64,000 nt of DNA from Sphaerotilus natans (GCF_900156335.1 NZ_FTMZ01000001.1:248001-312000), one strand, 5' to 3'; positions 38,672 to 53,191 are shown, numbered from the stretch's first letter. Made by a program: numbers and translations. The notes: generated from the letters alone by a model not told the origin.

Positions 38672-38706
38672 GATGGTGGAGCCTGCCTGGCCTCGGATTG
38701 CGGGTT

Positions 38707-40419
<1,713 letters not shown>

Positions 40420-40446
40420 TCAGGAGGGCCGTGGTGGTAAAACGAG

Positions 40447-40452
40447 ATTATA
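40447..40452 (-). promoter_or_regulatory. Perfect -10 box upstream of pyrG
   Basis: On the minus strand this reads TATAAT, a consensus -10 element, 88 bp before the pyrG start. The matching -35 region (around 40471-40476) is poor, reading TTCGCC at 18-bp spacing, and lies inside a hairpin. It is the best candidate promoter for the pyrG-kdsA-eno-ftsB operon. Confidence 0.45.
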
Positions 40453-40465
40453 GGCGGCAGGCCGC

Positions 40466-40497
40466 GCCCCGGCGAAGGGCGTCCTTCGCGCCGGGGC
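40466..40497 (-). terminator. Long hairpin between panC and pyrG
   Basis: A 13-bp stem with a 2-base bulge pairs 40466-40478 with 40483-40497 around a GCGT loop. It follows the panC stop by about 20 bp on the minus strand. It is very stable but has no T-run, so it may be an intrinsic-like or 3'-protective structure for panBC mRNA. Confidence 0.55.
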
Positions 40498-40519
40498 TTG
40501 GGGCCGCGCGGTCAGGCCC

Positions 40520-41410
<891 letters not shown>

Positions 41411-42268
41411 TCAGTCGGCGGAATACGCGTGCGCGACCCGGTCGGGGAAGGTGCCGTCCTTGACCGCGGCGACATAGCGCCGCATCGCGTCGCCGATGCT
41501 GCCGCCCTCGAGCATGAAGTTGCGCACGAAGCGCGGCAGTCTGCCACGGGTGGCGCCGAGCATGTCGTGCATCACCAGCACCTGGCCGGCGGTGTCGGGG
41601 CCGGCGCCGATGCCGATGGTCATCAGGCCGGGGCTGTCGGCCTGCACCGCGGCGGCGACCTCGGTGGGCATCAGCTCCAGCACCATCATCGCGGCGCCGG
41701 CGTCGGCCAGCTCCTTGGCCTGGCGACGCAGCACCGCCGCGCCGTCGGCGTCGCGGCCCTGCACCCGGTAGCCGCCCAGCGCATGCACGCTCTGCGGCGT
41801 CAGGCCCAGGTGCGCGCACACCGGCACGCCGCGCTCGACCAGGAAGCGGGTCGTCTCGGCGGTCCAGCCGCCGCCTTCGAGCTTGACCATCTGCGCGCCG
41901 GCCTGCATCAGCATCTCGGCCGAGGCCATGGCCTGCGACGGGCCCTGCTGGTAGCTGCCGAAGGGCAGGTCGGCGATCAGCCAGGCCGCGCCGCCGTGCT
42001 GCAGGCCGCGTGCCACGCAGCGGGTGTGGTAGGCCATCTCGGCCAGCGTGACCGGCAGCGTGCTGCTGTGGCCCTGCAGCAACATGCCCAGCGAATCGCC
42101 GACCAGCAGCGTGTCCAGGCCGGATTCATCGGCCAGACGCGCGAAAGTGGCATCGTAGGCGGTCAGCATCGTGATCTTTTCACGGCGGGCATGCATCGCG
42201 CGCAGTGAATGCAGCGTCACCGGCTTGCGCTGACCGGGGTTCGCGGTGGGCTGGACATGGGAACTCAA
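41411..42268 (-). CDS. panB: 3-methyl-2-oxobutanoate hydroxymethyltransferase
   Basis: A 285-residue TIM-barrel enzyme that makes ketopantoate, the first step of pantothenate synthesis. It has [18 protein letters not shown], the metal-binding [21 protein letters not shown] and the [20 protein letters not shown] segment. It is the first gene of panBC, divergent from the DUF938 gene with 138 bp between starts. Confidence 0.97.
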   Translation of the reverse strand: MSSHVQPTANPGQRKPVTLHSLRAMHARREKITMLTAYDATFARLADESGLDTLLVGDSLGMLLQGHSSTLPVTLAEMAYHTRCVARGLQHGGAAWLIADLPFGSYQQGPSQAMASAEMLMQAGAQMVKLEGGGWTAETTRFLVERGVPVCAHLGLTPQSVHALGGYRVQGRDADGAAVLRRQAKELADAGAAMMVLELMPTEVAAAVQADSPGLMTIGIGAGPDTAGQVLVMHDMLGATRGRLPRFVRNFMLEGGSIGDAMRRYVAAVKDGTFPDRVAHAYSAD

Positions 42269-42406
42269 ATCTGTCTCCAGACGAAATTGTGCGAGAACCG
42301 GCCCTCTTTTTCGAGGACCGCGGCATTCTAGTCAGGCGTGCTGCGCTGCAGCAGTGGTACCTTTCCGGGCCCGTACCGATCATCACCGCCGACCGATACC
42401 GCCATC

Positions 42407-43024
42407 ATGACCGTGGACAAGCCCCATGCGCCCGCCTGCGACCGCAATCGCGAGCCCATTCTGGCGGTGCTGCGCGCCCTGTACGCCGACCGCCGCTCGG
42501 TGCTGGAGATCGGCAGCGGCACCGGACAGCACGCGGTGCATTTTGCCGCCGCGCTGCCGCACCTGCGCTGGCAGACCTCCGACCTGAAGGCTCAGCTGCC
42601 CGGCATCTGCCTGTGGCTGGCCGACCGGATGCTGCCCAACACGCCGCCGCCGATCTGTCTCGATGTCGACAGCCTCTGGCCGGCGCGCCGCTTCGACGCG
42701 GTCTACACCGCCAACACGCTGCACATCCTGTCCTGGGCCCAGGTGCAGGCGCTGTTCGAGCATCTGCCGGCTGTCCTCGAGGCCGACGGCCTCTTCACGG
42801 TGTACGGCCCGTTTCGTTATGACGGCGCGCACACCAGCGACAGCAATGCCGCCTTCGACGCGGCGCTGCGCGCGGCCGATCCGCTGCGGGGCGTGCGCGA
42901 CTTCGAGGCGGTGGCCGCGCTGGCCCGCGAGGCTGGCCTCGAACTGCTCGAGGACCGCGCGATGCCGGCCCACAACCGCTGCATCACCTGGCGGCGCAGC
43001 GTCCCCGCCGCCACGGATCTGTGA
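42407..43024 (+). CDS. DUF938 SAM-dependent methyltransferase
   Basis: A 205-residue class I methyltransferase-like protein. It has the SAM motif VLEIGSGTGQHAVHFA, followed by WQTSDLKAQLPGI, and then FDAVYTANTLHILSW. The family is widespread in proteobacteria but its substrate is unknown. The ATG at 42407 (MTVDKPHAPACDRN) gives the family start. A 422-bp region without genes follows. Confidence 0.88.
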   Translation: MTVDKPHAPACDRNREPILAVLRALYADRRSVLEIGSGTGQHAVHFAAALPHLRWQTSDLKAQLPGICLWLADRMLPNTPPPICLDVDSLWPARRFDAVYTANTLHILSWAQVQALFEHLPAVLEADGLFTVYGPFRYDGAHTSDSNAAFDAALRAADPLRGVRDFEAVAALAREAGLELLEDRAMPAHNRCITWRRSVPAATDL

Positions 43025-43446
43025 GATTTCCTGTTTCTGAGGGATTTCTGAAGTCCTCCGCAATGATCTGCGCCGAATCGGTCTGATCCACATCAAACGC
43101 GCAGGAATTCACGCCACCGTCCTCGACTTGAGGCGCACTGGTGAGAATCGCTCTCGCCTCGAAACGCCGCTTGCCACTGCTTACCGCCGGTGTCGAGACG
43201 TGCGGTCACACCTGCCGCTGCCTGCTCACCAGTGGCCTACAGCGCTGATACAGATGCTTTCCAGAATCCGGCCTCGCTGATCACGGCGGCCCTCCAGTTC
43301 CGATGGGGCGCGCCGAAACACCGGTAATTTCACCGGATTCGATAAATCAATCGGCTGGAAGATGCCCTGTCGCCCGCTGTCCACCCAGGTGCGGGATTGC
43401 AGGAATTGCATGCGTGCATGCAGCAGTAGTTGAGCTGAGGCCCGAA
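43025..43446 (+). other. Gene-free 422-bp region upstream of the HzsA-related gene
   Basis: No coding frame here looks real. It contains a CTGAT-CCAC-ATCAA site (43083-43096), a Fur-like TGAGAAT-C-GCTCTCG segment (43142-43156), and a TGCATGC direct repeat (43408-43420) about 25 bp before the next start. It therefore probably serves as a long regulatory leader for the lipoprotein gene. Confidence 0.5.
43083..43096 (+). promoter_or_regulatory. FNR/Anr-like box
   Basis: CTGAT-CCAC-ATCAA differs by one base from the TTGAT-N4-ATCAA consensus of oxygen-sensing FNR/Anr regulators. It is about 350 bp from the next start codon, far for direct control unless the transcript has a long leader. Confidence 0.4.
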
Positions 43447-45780
43447 ATGTCCACCCTTCTTTTCCCGTCCCAACGTCGTCCTGCCGTGCTGGCGCTGACC
43501 CTCTGCCAGATCGCGGTGCTGAGCGCCTGTGGCGGCGGCAGCGGCGATGACGAGATCCCCCTGGCCAGCGCGTCGAGCGCCACGGCCGAGACCCTGGCTG
43601 CGCCCGAGGCGCAGGCGCAGGCGGTGCGCACGGTCTCGACCCGCACCAGCACCGTGACGCTCACGCCGGTCAGCACCAGCACCACGGTGACGACGCCTGC
43701 CGCCACCACGCCTGCGGCGACCACCTCCACCACGGTCGCTGCCGCGGCCACTGGCACGCTGACCAACCCGATCCTGTTCGTCACCCAGGTGCCGTTCACC
43801 ACCACGGTCGACATGGCGACCCGGCTGGGCACCTTCGCCAACCACATCCCGCAGATCCAGCGTGCGCCCCGTGGCGGCGACCTGATGATCCGCTACCCCG
43901 ACGGCACGCTGCGCAACCTGACCAAGGAGGCCGGCTTTGGCATGGACGGCCTGCAGGGCGACAAGGCGATCGCGGTGCGCGAGCCCAGCGTGCACTGGAG
44001 CGGCACCAAGGCGCTGATCAGCATGGTGGTCGGCGCGCCGACCCGCCAGTACTACGACGTCGACGTGAAGTGGCAGATCTACGAGGTCACCGGTCTGGCC
44101 AAGGGCGCGACCGTCAAGATCACCAAGGTCGCCAACCAGCCGGCCGCCTACAACAATGTCTCGCCGCTGTACGGCACCGACGACCGCATCCTGTTCACCT
44201 CCGACCGTCCGCGCGGTGGCGAGGCGCATCTGTATCCGCAGCTCGACGAGTACGAGAGCACGCCGACCAACACCGGCGTGTGGCGCCTGAACCCCACCAC
44301 GGCGGAGCTCAAGCTGCTGAGCCACTCGGTCAGCGGCGCCTTCACGCCCTTCATCGACAGCGCCGGGCGCATCGTCTTCACCCGCTGGGATCACCTCAAG
44401 CGCGACCAGAACACCAGCGGCCTGGGTGCGGTGAACTACGCCAGCGAGGCCTCGGGTGCCGCGAAGCTGGCCAGCGCCAGCGAGGTCTTCCCCGAGCCGC
44501 TGGGCAGCAGCGCCAGCAGCTACGGCCCGGTCAACGGCCATGACTTCAATCTGTTCTCGCCCTGGCAGATGAACGAGGACGGCACCGGCGAAGAGACCCT
44601 CAACCACATCGGCCGCCACGAGCTGACGCCGACGCTGTTCACCCGCAGCTTCTCCAGCGACAGCGCGCTGCGCGACTACTACAGCGACGGCTACGCGGCC
44701 AACAAGAAGACCATCCGCCATGACGGCGGCGTCTACCAGATCCGCGAGGATCTGCGCAATCCCGGCACCTTCTACGGCATCTACGGCCGCGAGTTCAACG
44801 AGCTGGGCGCGAGCCAGATCGTGCGCTTCACCGGCGGCGTCGGCATGAATGCCGAGCAGATGGTGTTCACCGATGCCAGCGATTCCACGCTGGCGACCGG
44901 CCGCTACCGCTCGCCCACGCCGCTGGCCGACGGCCAGATGGTGGCCAGCTATGCGCCGAGCGTGACGGTGGGTGCCTTCCAGAACGCCCGCTTCACCGTG
45001 CGGCTGCTGGGCTACAACGCCACCACGGCCCAGTACACCTCGGGCACCTCGCTGACCGGCGGCATCAGCAAGACGGTGAGCTGGTGGGATCCGGACACCA
45101 AGAAGAGCTACAGCGGTCCGCTGTGGGAGCTCGATCCGGTCGAGGTCGTCGCCCGCACCCGCCCGACGATGCGCACCGAGTCGGCCCTGTCGGCGCCCGA
45201 GAAGGCCATCCTGGCCGAGGAGGGCATCAGCGAGACCGCGCTGCGCGCCTGGATGAAGACCAACAACCTGGCGCTGATCGTCACCCGCAACCAGACCTCG
45301 CGCGACCGCGCCGACAAGCAGCAGCCCTACAACCTGCAGGTGCCCGGCGGCACGAAGCGGGTCGGCAACACCGGCAAGGTCTACGACATCGCGCATTACC
45401 AGATCCTGCAGGCCGATTCGGTGCGTGGCTACACCAGCCGCTCGGGGCGTCGTCCGATCGCGCAGCCGATTCCCGCGACGGTGACCGGCAAGAACGTGCC
45501 CAACACCTCCGGCCCGAGCGGCAGCGTGAAGATCGCCGCCGATGGCTCGACCGCGGCCTTCGTGCCGGCCAACCGCGCGGTGACCTGGCAGACGACCGAC
45601 ACCGTCGGCACGCCGGTGGTTCGCGAGCGGGTCTGGATCACCTTCCAGCCGGGCGAGGTGCGGGTCTGCGCCTCCTGCCACGGCGTCAACAAGGCCGACC
45701 AGGCTGGTCTGGCCGCGCCGGTCAACAAGCCCGAGGCGCTGCGTGCGCTGGTGCGCTACTGGAACACGCTGCCCAAGTGA
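43447..45780 (+). CDS. HzsA-related lipoprotein with C-terminal haem c motif
   Basis: A 777-residue exported protein. It has a lipobox (LSACGGGSGDD) and a Thr/Ser/Pro/Ala-rich linker of about 60 residues. A large domain follows with beta-propeller-like DDRILFTSDRP and IVFTRWDHLKRDQN motifs, which resembles the middle domain of hydrazine synthase alpha. Near the C-terminus VRVCASCHGVN is a single CxxCH haem c site. The relation to HzsA is remote; anammox chemistry is not implied and the reaction is unknown. A periplasmic electron-transfer role is inferred. The 3' end overlaps the opposing hydrolase gene by 25 bp. I chose the ATG at 43447 because the lipoprotein signal starts there. Confidence 0.75.
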   Translation: MSTLLFPSQRRPAVLALTLCQIAVLSACGGGSGDDEIPLASASSATAETLAAPEAQAQAVRTVSTRTSTVTLTPVSTSTTVTTPAATTPAATTSTTVAAAATGTLTNPILFVTQVPFTTTVDMATRLGTFANHIPQIQRAPRGGDLMIRYPDGTLRNLTKEAGFGMDGLQGDKAIAVREPSVHWSGTKALISMVVGAPTRQYYDVDVKWQIYEVTGLAKGATVKITKVANQPAAYNNVSPLYGTDDRILFTSDRPRGGEAHLYPQLDEYESTPTNTGVWRLNPTTAELKLLSHSVSGAFTPFIDSAGRIVFTRWDHLKRDQNTSGLGAVNYASEASGAAKLASASEVFPEPLGSSASSYGPVNGHDFNLFSPWQMNEDGTGEETLNHIGRHELTPTLFTRSFSSDSALRDYYSDGYAANKKTIRHDGGVYQIREDLRNPGTFYGIYGREFNELGASQIVRFTGGVGMNAEQMVFTDASDSTLATGRYRSPTPLADGQMVASYAPSVTVGAFQNARFTVRLLGYNATTAQYTSGTSLTGGISKTVSWWDPDTKKSYSGPLWELDPVEVVARTRPTMRTESALSAPEKAILAEEGISETALRAWMKTNNLALIVTRNQTSRDRADKQQPYNLQVPGGTKRVGNTGKVYDIAHYQILQADSVRGYTSRSGRRPIAQPIPATVTGKNVPNTSGPSGSVKIAADGSTAAFVPANRAVTWQTTDTVGTPVVRERVWITFQPGEVRVCASCHGVNKADQAGLAAPVNKPEALRALVRYWNTLPK

Positions 45781-46622
45781 GCGTCCGCGGCCGTGGCCTG
45801 CCGGCCCGGCAGGCCCGCCAGCATCTCCAGCACCCGCCGGGCGGCCTCGCCCGGCTTTTCCATGGGGAATAGATGGCTGCCCTCGATCCACTGCAGCCGC
45901 TCGCCCACCAGCCGGCGGGTGGCGGCCAGTCCGGCCTGGCGCAGCTCGCGCGATTCGGTGCCGGCCAGGAAGGCGATCGGGCAGCGCGGCGGGTGGCGCG
46001 ACAGCAGCCGCTCCAGCGTGTGGGGCAGCGTGTCGTAGATGCGCGCCTCGATCTGGCGGTCGAAGGCCAGCCGCACGCCGTCCGCGTCGGTGCGGCCGGC
46101 CGCCACCAGGCCGCAGGCCAGGTAGTCGTCGAGCACGCCCGGCGCCCAGCGCGCGAAGATCGACTTGGCGCCGAAATGCGCCCGCGCGGCATCCACCGAG
46201 GGCCAGTGCATGCGCCGTCGTGCGGCGATGCGCCCCGGCGAGACCCGCGCGATCAGCCGGGTCGCCTTGGCCAGCCGCACGCTCTGCGCGCGCCAGCCGC
46301 CGACCACCGGCGCGTCCAGCAGCAGCACCGCGTCGGCCAGATCCGGGCGATGCAGGGCGGCCTTCAGGCTGAGCAGCCCGCCCATCGAGTGCCCGATCAG
46401 CACCCGCGGTCCTGGCGTGACCGGCAGGCCGCTGGCGAAGCCGATCAGCTGGTCGCGCAGCCGCGGCCAGTTGCTGCTGACCGGATGCGCCGGATCGTGG
46501 CCGTACATCGGCAGCGCCTCGACCCGCCAGCCGGCCTCGCGCCAGACCTCGAGCATCTGGCGGTAGGTGCCGGCGGGAAAGCCGTTGCCGTGGCTGAAGA
46601 TGATCGTGCCGGGCGCTTCCAT
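45756..46622 (-). CDS. Alpha/beta hydrolase
   Basis: A 288-residue cytoplasmic hydrolase with oxyanion segment FSHGNGFPAGTYRQ, nucleophile elbow IGHSMGGL and a late His in IEGSHLFPMEKP. The HGNG start is like that of esterases and haloperoxidase-related enzymes; the substrate is unknown. It is the last gene of the mutS-Anbu-hydrolase run, 5 bp after the Anbu stop. Confidence 0.88.
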   Translation of the reverse strand: MEAPGTIIFSHGNGFPAGTYRQMLEVWREAGWRVEALPMYGHDPAHPVSSNWPRLRDQLIGFASGLPVTPGPRVLIGHSMGGLLSLKAALHRPDLADAVLLLDAPVVGGWRAQSVRLAKATRLIARVSPGRIAARRRMHWPSVDAARAHFGAKSIFARWAPGVLDDYLACGLVAAGRTDADGVRLAFDRQIEARIYDTLPHTLERLLSRHPPRCPIAFLAGTESRELRQAGLAATRRLVGERLQWIEGSHLFPMEKPGEAARRVLEMLAGLPGRQATAADAHLGSVFQ

Positions 46623-46627
46623 CGCGC

Positions 46628-47457
46628 TCAGACGATCTTCTCGCCCGGGTGGGTGATCTTGCGCATCGTCTCGTAGCGCTCGGACTCGACCATCAGCGGG
46701 AACTCGGCCGTGGTGCCGTCGCCGTTCCAGGCCGGGTGCTCGATGCCCTCGAACACCTCGCGCAGGCGCTGGCCCCAGGTGTCGTGGATCATCTTGAAGT
46801 ACGGATTCTTCTCGTCGATGCAGACGATGCGCTCGGCCTTCAGGTCGCCGTTGCGGTAGACCAGCAGGTCCAGCGGCAGGCCGACCGACAGGTTGGACTT
46901 CAGCGTCGAGTCCATCGACACCAGCGCGCACTTGGCCGCCTCGTCCAGCGGCGTGCTGGGCGTGAGCACGCGGTCCAGGATCGGCTTGCCGTACTTCGAT
47001 TCGCCCACCTGGAAGAAGCAGGTCTCGCGGGTGGCCTCGATGAAGTTGCCGGCCGAGTAGACCAGGAACAGGCGCATGCCTTCCTCGCCGATCTGGCCGC
47101 CGAAGATCATCGAGCAGTTGAAGTCGATGCCGGCCGCGCGCAGCGCCGGGCCGTCGGTCTCGTAGACCCGGCGCACCGCCGCGCCCAGCACCCGGGTGGC
47201 GTCGAACATGCTCTTGGCGTTCCAGATGGTGATCGGCTCGCCGCCGTCGGCCGCCGGGATCTTCTCGACCTGCAGGATCTCTCGCACCGACTGCGAGATC
47301 GACAGGTTGCCTGCCGACAGCAGCACCATGCAGCGGTCGCCGGCCTTCTCGTAGACCATCATCTTGCGGAAGGTGCTGATCGCGTCGAGTCCGGCGTTGG
47401 TGCGCGAATCGGAGAGGAAGACGAGGCCGGCGTTGAGCCGGATGCCGACACAGTAGG

Positions 47458-47461
<4 letters not shown>
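46628..47461 (-). CDS. Anbu (proteasome-like ancestral beta-subunit) protein
   Basis: A 277-residue Ntn-hydrolase of the proteasome superfamily. The N-terminus [24 protein letters not shown] is typical: after Met removal, Thr would be the nucleophile, and Asp and Ser follow in [18 protein letters not shown] is also a family segment. Anbu assembles into open helical or ring-like oligomers with weak or unproven peptidase activity. Its usual partners (an ATP-grasp protein, an alpha-E protein and a transglutaminase) are absent. Here the start codon overlaps the mutS stop (ATGA), so translation is coupled to the mismatch-repair gene. Confidence 0.93.
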
Positions 47462-50097
<2,636 letters not shown>

Positions 50098-50396
50098 CGT
50101 CGTTTTTCTTATTGCGTAGATTTTTCGAGCTGTTCTGACAATCTCATTGGAGAACACCCCAATCGCATAGCTGTGCGATGGTGGCGATCTGTGGCTTTGC
50201 CTCTAGGGTCGTCAAAGAACAAATCAGCATGCATAAGAACAAAAATCCACCAATGCGCCTCACTGCGCCTTTGGCCTCTGCGTAGGTAATGGATGCGATG
50301 AATTTGGAAGCTACGCGGCTCGTTCTTGCCGGTGCGTAGCTTTTCGGCGTCCTACAATCGACCGCGAAACTTCACGCCGATTGAAGGAGGACGATT
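50098..50396. other. AT-rich gene-free segment between mutS and the integrase (attachment region)
   Basis: About 300 bp, clearly AT-richer than both flanks, without a credible coding frame. It contains the near-palindrome at 50162-50179. It would hold the left attachment site arm-binding sequences, the integrase promoter and whatever promoter now drives mutS. Confidence 0.5.
50162..50179. promoter_or_regulatory. 18-bp near-palindrome in the attachment region
   Basis: ATCGCA-TAGCTG-TGCGAT has perfect 6-bp arms and a partly symmetric centre. It resembles the TGCGA-type operators near the phage repressor. It may bind the repressor, the excisionase or the integrase. Confidence 0.4.
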
Positions 50397-51740
50397 ATGG
50401 TGTTCGACGCCCGTGCCGCGAAGATGCTTGCGCACGGAGAGCACATCGTAGTCCCGGAGTGTCCGGGTCTGCGACTGGTTGCGACTGAGAGTCGCAAGAG
50501 CTGGATCTACCGCTACCGCTCGCCTGAGGACGGGCGGATGCGGCAGATCAAGCTGGGCGAGTGGCCGGCAATGCCGATCGCACGCGCCATGGCACTGTGG
50601 GACGATGCCCGCCAGCAGCGCGAGGCAGGAATCGACCTGGCGAAGCGCCGCAAGGAGGCGCGCGCCCAAGAGAAGCTGGCTCGCCAGTCTGCCCGACAGC
50701 CTGGCACTCCTGCGCGGCCTGGCGTAGCTGTGACCGTGCTGGGACTGGCCTTGCAGTACGCCGAGCTGTACGCCAAGCCGCGGCGCAAGGAGAAGGGCTA
50801 CAAGGAGCTGGTCAGGCTCGTGAACAGCCTGCTTGGTGATGTCGGGATGCTTGAGCCGACCGAAGTCACTCGCGGCATTGCCTTCGATCTGATCGATCGG
50901 CACTCCAAGGAGCGGCCGGTGTTGGCCATGTCGCTGCGCCGCGAACTCGGGTCAACCTGGGAGTGGGCCATCGACAGCGGCAGGCTTCCCGAAGACACGC
51001 CGAACTGGTGGCGCATCGTCCTGAAAGGGAAGATCTCAAGCAAGGGCAGGGTGATCGACGGCGTGCACCAAGGCGCACCAGTGAAGCGGGCGCTTTCGTT
51101 CCGCGAGGTCGGGACCATCCTGCGCGAAATGCGATTCATCTCCCCAGTCATCCGCGACCTGCTGACGCTCTACCTGTGGACAGGGTGTCGGGGCGCAGAG
51201 ATCGTCCAGATGGAGGGCGCAGAGATCTCCCGCGATGAGCGCGGGGCGCTGTGGTGGGTCATCCCGCGGGCCAAGATCAAGATGGCCCGGAACCCGCTGG
51301 CGATGGACCTTCGCGTGCCGCTGATCGGGCGCGCGTGCGAAATCGTCGTGGCGCGCGTTGAGCAGTACGGGCAGGGCTACCTGTTCCCGGCCCGCCCAGG
51401 GGCTCGGATCGGGCACGTCGCCCAGAAGAACGTGGGTGTCGCGGTCTACAACCACGCCAAGCGCTGCAGGATCAGGCCTGAGCTGGAGCGCATGCGGTGG
51501 TCGGTTGACGACTGGGCGCCCCACGATCTCAGGCGCACCGTCCGGACCTGCCTGTCATCGATCGGATGCAGCAGTGATGTTGCAGAGGCGGTCCTTGGCC
51601 ACCTGCCCGGCGGTGATGAGGCGGTCTACGATCGGCACGACTACAGCGAGAGTCGTCGAGAGTGGCTCACCAAGCTCGTCGCCGAGTTCGAGCGGCACGA
51701 GGCAGACCCAGATGCCGTGATGGCGCGGCCTGCGGCCTGA
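50397..51740 (+). CDS. int: Tyrosine-recombinase integrase (P4-like)
   Basis: A 447-residue phage integrase. The N-terminal DUF4102-like arm-binding region has RLVATESRKSWIYRYRSPEDG and IKLGEWPAMPIARA. A core-binding SAM-like domain and the catalytic domain follow. Catalytic residues visible are Arg in WTGCRGAEIVQ (about residue 264), His-x-x-Arg in APHDLRRTVRT (about 377), His in LGHLPGG, and the nucleophile Tyr in VYDRHDY (about 416). A GGAGG ribosome site precedes the start. It lies next to the presumed left attachment site in mutS, as expected for an integrase. Confidence 0.96.
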   Translation: MVFDARAAKMLAHGEHIVVPECPGLRLVATESRKSWIYRYRSPEDGRMRQIKLGEWPAMPIARAMALWDDARQQREAGIDLAKRRKEARAQEKLARQSARQPGTPARPGVAVTVLGLALQYAELYAKPRRKEKGYKELVRLVNSLLGDVGMLEPTEVTRGIAFDLIDRHSKERPVLAMSLRRELGSTWEWAIDSGRLPEDTPNWWRIVLKGKISSKGRVIDGVHQGAPVKRALSFREVGTILREMRFISPVIRDLLTLYLWTGCRGAEIVQMEGAEISRDERGALWWVIPRAKIKMARNPLAMDLRVPLIGRACEIVVARVEQYGQGYLFPARPGARIGHVAQKNVGVAVYNHAKRCRIRPELERMRWSVDDWAPHDLRRTVRTCLSSIGCSSDVAEAVLGHLPGGDEAVYDRHDYSESRREWLTKLVAEFERHEADPDAVMARPAA

Positions 51741-51796
51741 TCGCCCTCGCTTGAGGGTGGTGGGGGCGCCGGCAGCGCCCCCATCCCGTGATCCGC

Positions 51797-53191
51797 TTAG
51801 CTGCGGGTCTGGTTCGCGGCCAGCCGCTCAATCTCGTCGGCACCAGAGATGACCGCCGAGTGCGCCATCGCCGCGAGGTCGTGCGTGATCCCGGCCGGCA
51901 TGTCGGGGCGCGTTGCAGCGGACAGCAGCGTCACAGCATCCCGCAGGTACCCCAGGGACAAGTTGATCGCCTCCCCATGGTTGATGCCCTTGGACGGCCG
52001 CGCAGCCGGGGGCAGCGCCACAGATGGCGGCGCTGCCGGTGCAGGGCTCGGCGGGTTCACTGCAGACTGCCCCCGACCCATCCAACGGTCAACGATCTCT
52101 GCACGGGCCTTGGTGTCGTAGCCCGCGAACAGGATCATGCACTCGCGCTGGGGCAGCCGGTAGATCTTGTGAACCTGGCTGTTCTCCGGGTAGTAGTGGG
52201 TGTCCTCGAATCTGGAGGGGGCCAGCGGCCCGTACAGCTCGATCAGCATCAGCCGGATGTCCCGCATGATGTAGTCGTGACGCTTGCCCGTCAGGTCGCG
52301 GATCTCCACGCTGGACATGGTGGCCTGGCCCGAGCCGAACACCTTGGACAGGGTGGCGATGTACTGCGTCGTGCCCTCAGGCGCCGGACTGGCCTGCATG
52401 ACGGCCTCGTGCGCCATCGCGGCATCCATGTCGCCGAACAACTTGTGGACCTGCGCCCCGAAGCGAAGGTCAATCCACGCCGCGTAGCGCAGGGCAACGA
52501 GACGGGAACCGTATGACCCGCCGGCTCGGCCCTGCTGAGTGTGAACTGCGCAGATCGCTTGGGGCTCACCACGCGCTCCGCGGTCCAGAGCCGCGACAAA
52601 CGCCTGAGTCTCTGCAGCACGAAGAAAGCTGCTGGGCCGGTGTGCCTCGGTGGCGCATCCGTCAGCCATGGCGACCTTGTGCAGGTCGTTCAGGGAGTAG
52701 CGGCCGTGCCCGTCCTGGCGGACGCTGATGCCAATGATCGTGATGGCCGGCGAATCGGCGTGCGCGGTGCGCTCCGATCCCTCCACCGTCTGTTCTGGCG
52801 GGACCAGCTGCAGGACGCCCTGTTCGGCCTCGGGCCGGCTCAGGCCGAAGTGACGCGCCAGCACCGCGTAGCACTCGCGCCTGTACCAGTTCATCCGCTC
52901 GCGCAGCTCTTCGCGAACACGGGCCACGTCCACGCCGAACAGCCAGCCGTTCAGGCGGTCGAGGGGAAGAAAAACAATCCTGCGAGTTTGGGCGTCACTG
53001 GGGAGCTGCGTGGTCATCATGACCACGCAGCTCATCAGCTCGGGGTCACGGTGAATGCGCTTGCGCTGACTGGGCCAGTCCAAGCCCAGCGCCTCGCAGA
53101 TGGGACGGATCGCCACGAAGGGCGCCCCGTTGACCAGGACGGCCGACAGGCTCATGTCGTGGAAGGGGATGGTCTGGATGACGCCGTTCAT
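51797..53191 (-). CDS. Phage antirepressor with P22_AR_N, KilA-N and pRha-like domains
   Basis: A 464-residue regulator that combines three antirepressor modules. Residues 1-125 are a P22 Ant N-terminal domain (FVAIRPICEALGLDWPSQRK, then LPLDRLNGWLFGVDVARVRE). Residues 150-245 are KilA-N-like (GRYSLNDLHKVAMADG and ALRYAAWIDLRFGAQVHKLF). Residues 285-375 resemble pRha (MSSVEIRDLTGKRHDYIMRD, KIYRLPQRECMILFAGYD). An antirepressor would inactivate the phage repressor and trigger induction. It is the distal gene of the C4 RNA-controlled transcript; its ATG overlaps the stop of the small upstream ORF (ATGA). Codons 75-108 are duplicated in inverted orientation at 53870-53970. Confidence 0.88.
   Translation of the reverse strand: MNGVIQTIPFHDMSLSAVLVNGAPFVAIRPICEALGLDWPSQRKRIHRDPELMSCVVMMTTQLPSDAQTRRIVFLPLDRLNGWLFGVDVARVREELRERMNWYRRECYAVLARHFGLSRPEAEQGVLQLVPPEQTVEGSERTAHADSPAITIIGISVRQDGHGRYSLNDLHKVAMADGCATEAHRPSSFLRAAETQAFVAALDRGARGEPQAICAVHTQQGRAGGSYGSRLVALRYAAWIDLRFGAQVHKLFGDMDAAMAHEAVMQASPAPEGTTQYIATLSKVFGSGQATMSSVEIRDLTGKRHDYIMRDIRLMLIELYGPLAPSRFEDTHYYPENSQVHKIYRLPQRECMILFAGYDTKARAEIVDRWMGRGQSAVNPPSPAPAAPPSVALPPAARPSKGINHGEAINLSLGYLRDAVTLLSAATRPDMPAGITHDLAAMAHSAVISGADEIERLAANQTRS
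52869..52969 (-). repeat. Left arm of a 101-bp inverted repeat (inside the antirepressor gene)
   Basis: This segment is the reverse complement of 53870-53970 with 6 mismatches in 101 positions; the first 54 bases of the repeat are identical. It encodes the end of the P22_AR_N domain (LPLDRLNGWLFGVDVARV). Confidence 0.9.

Noticed and set aside
43330-45891. An 853-codon open frame on the minus strand across the haem lipoprotein gene
   Set aside because: The opposite strand encodes a lipoprotein with signal, domain and CxxCH motif. The minus frame has no domain and shadow composition.
50098-50396. A tRNA gene as the prophage attachment site
   Set aside because: I looked for a cloverleaf or a TTC-A-A-loop next to the integrase and found none. 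The junction points to the mutS 5' end instead.
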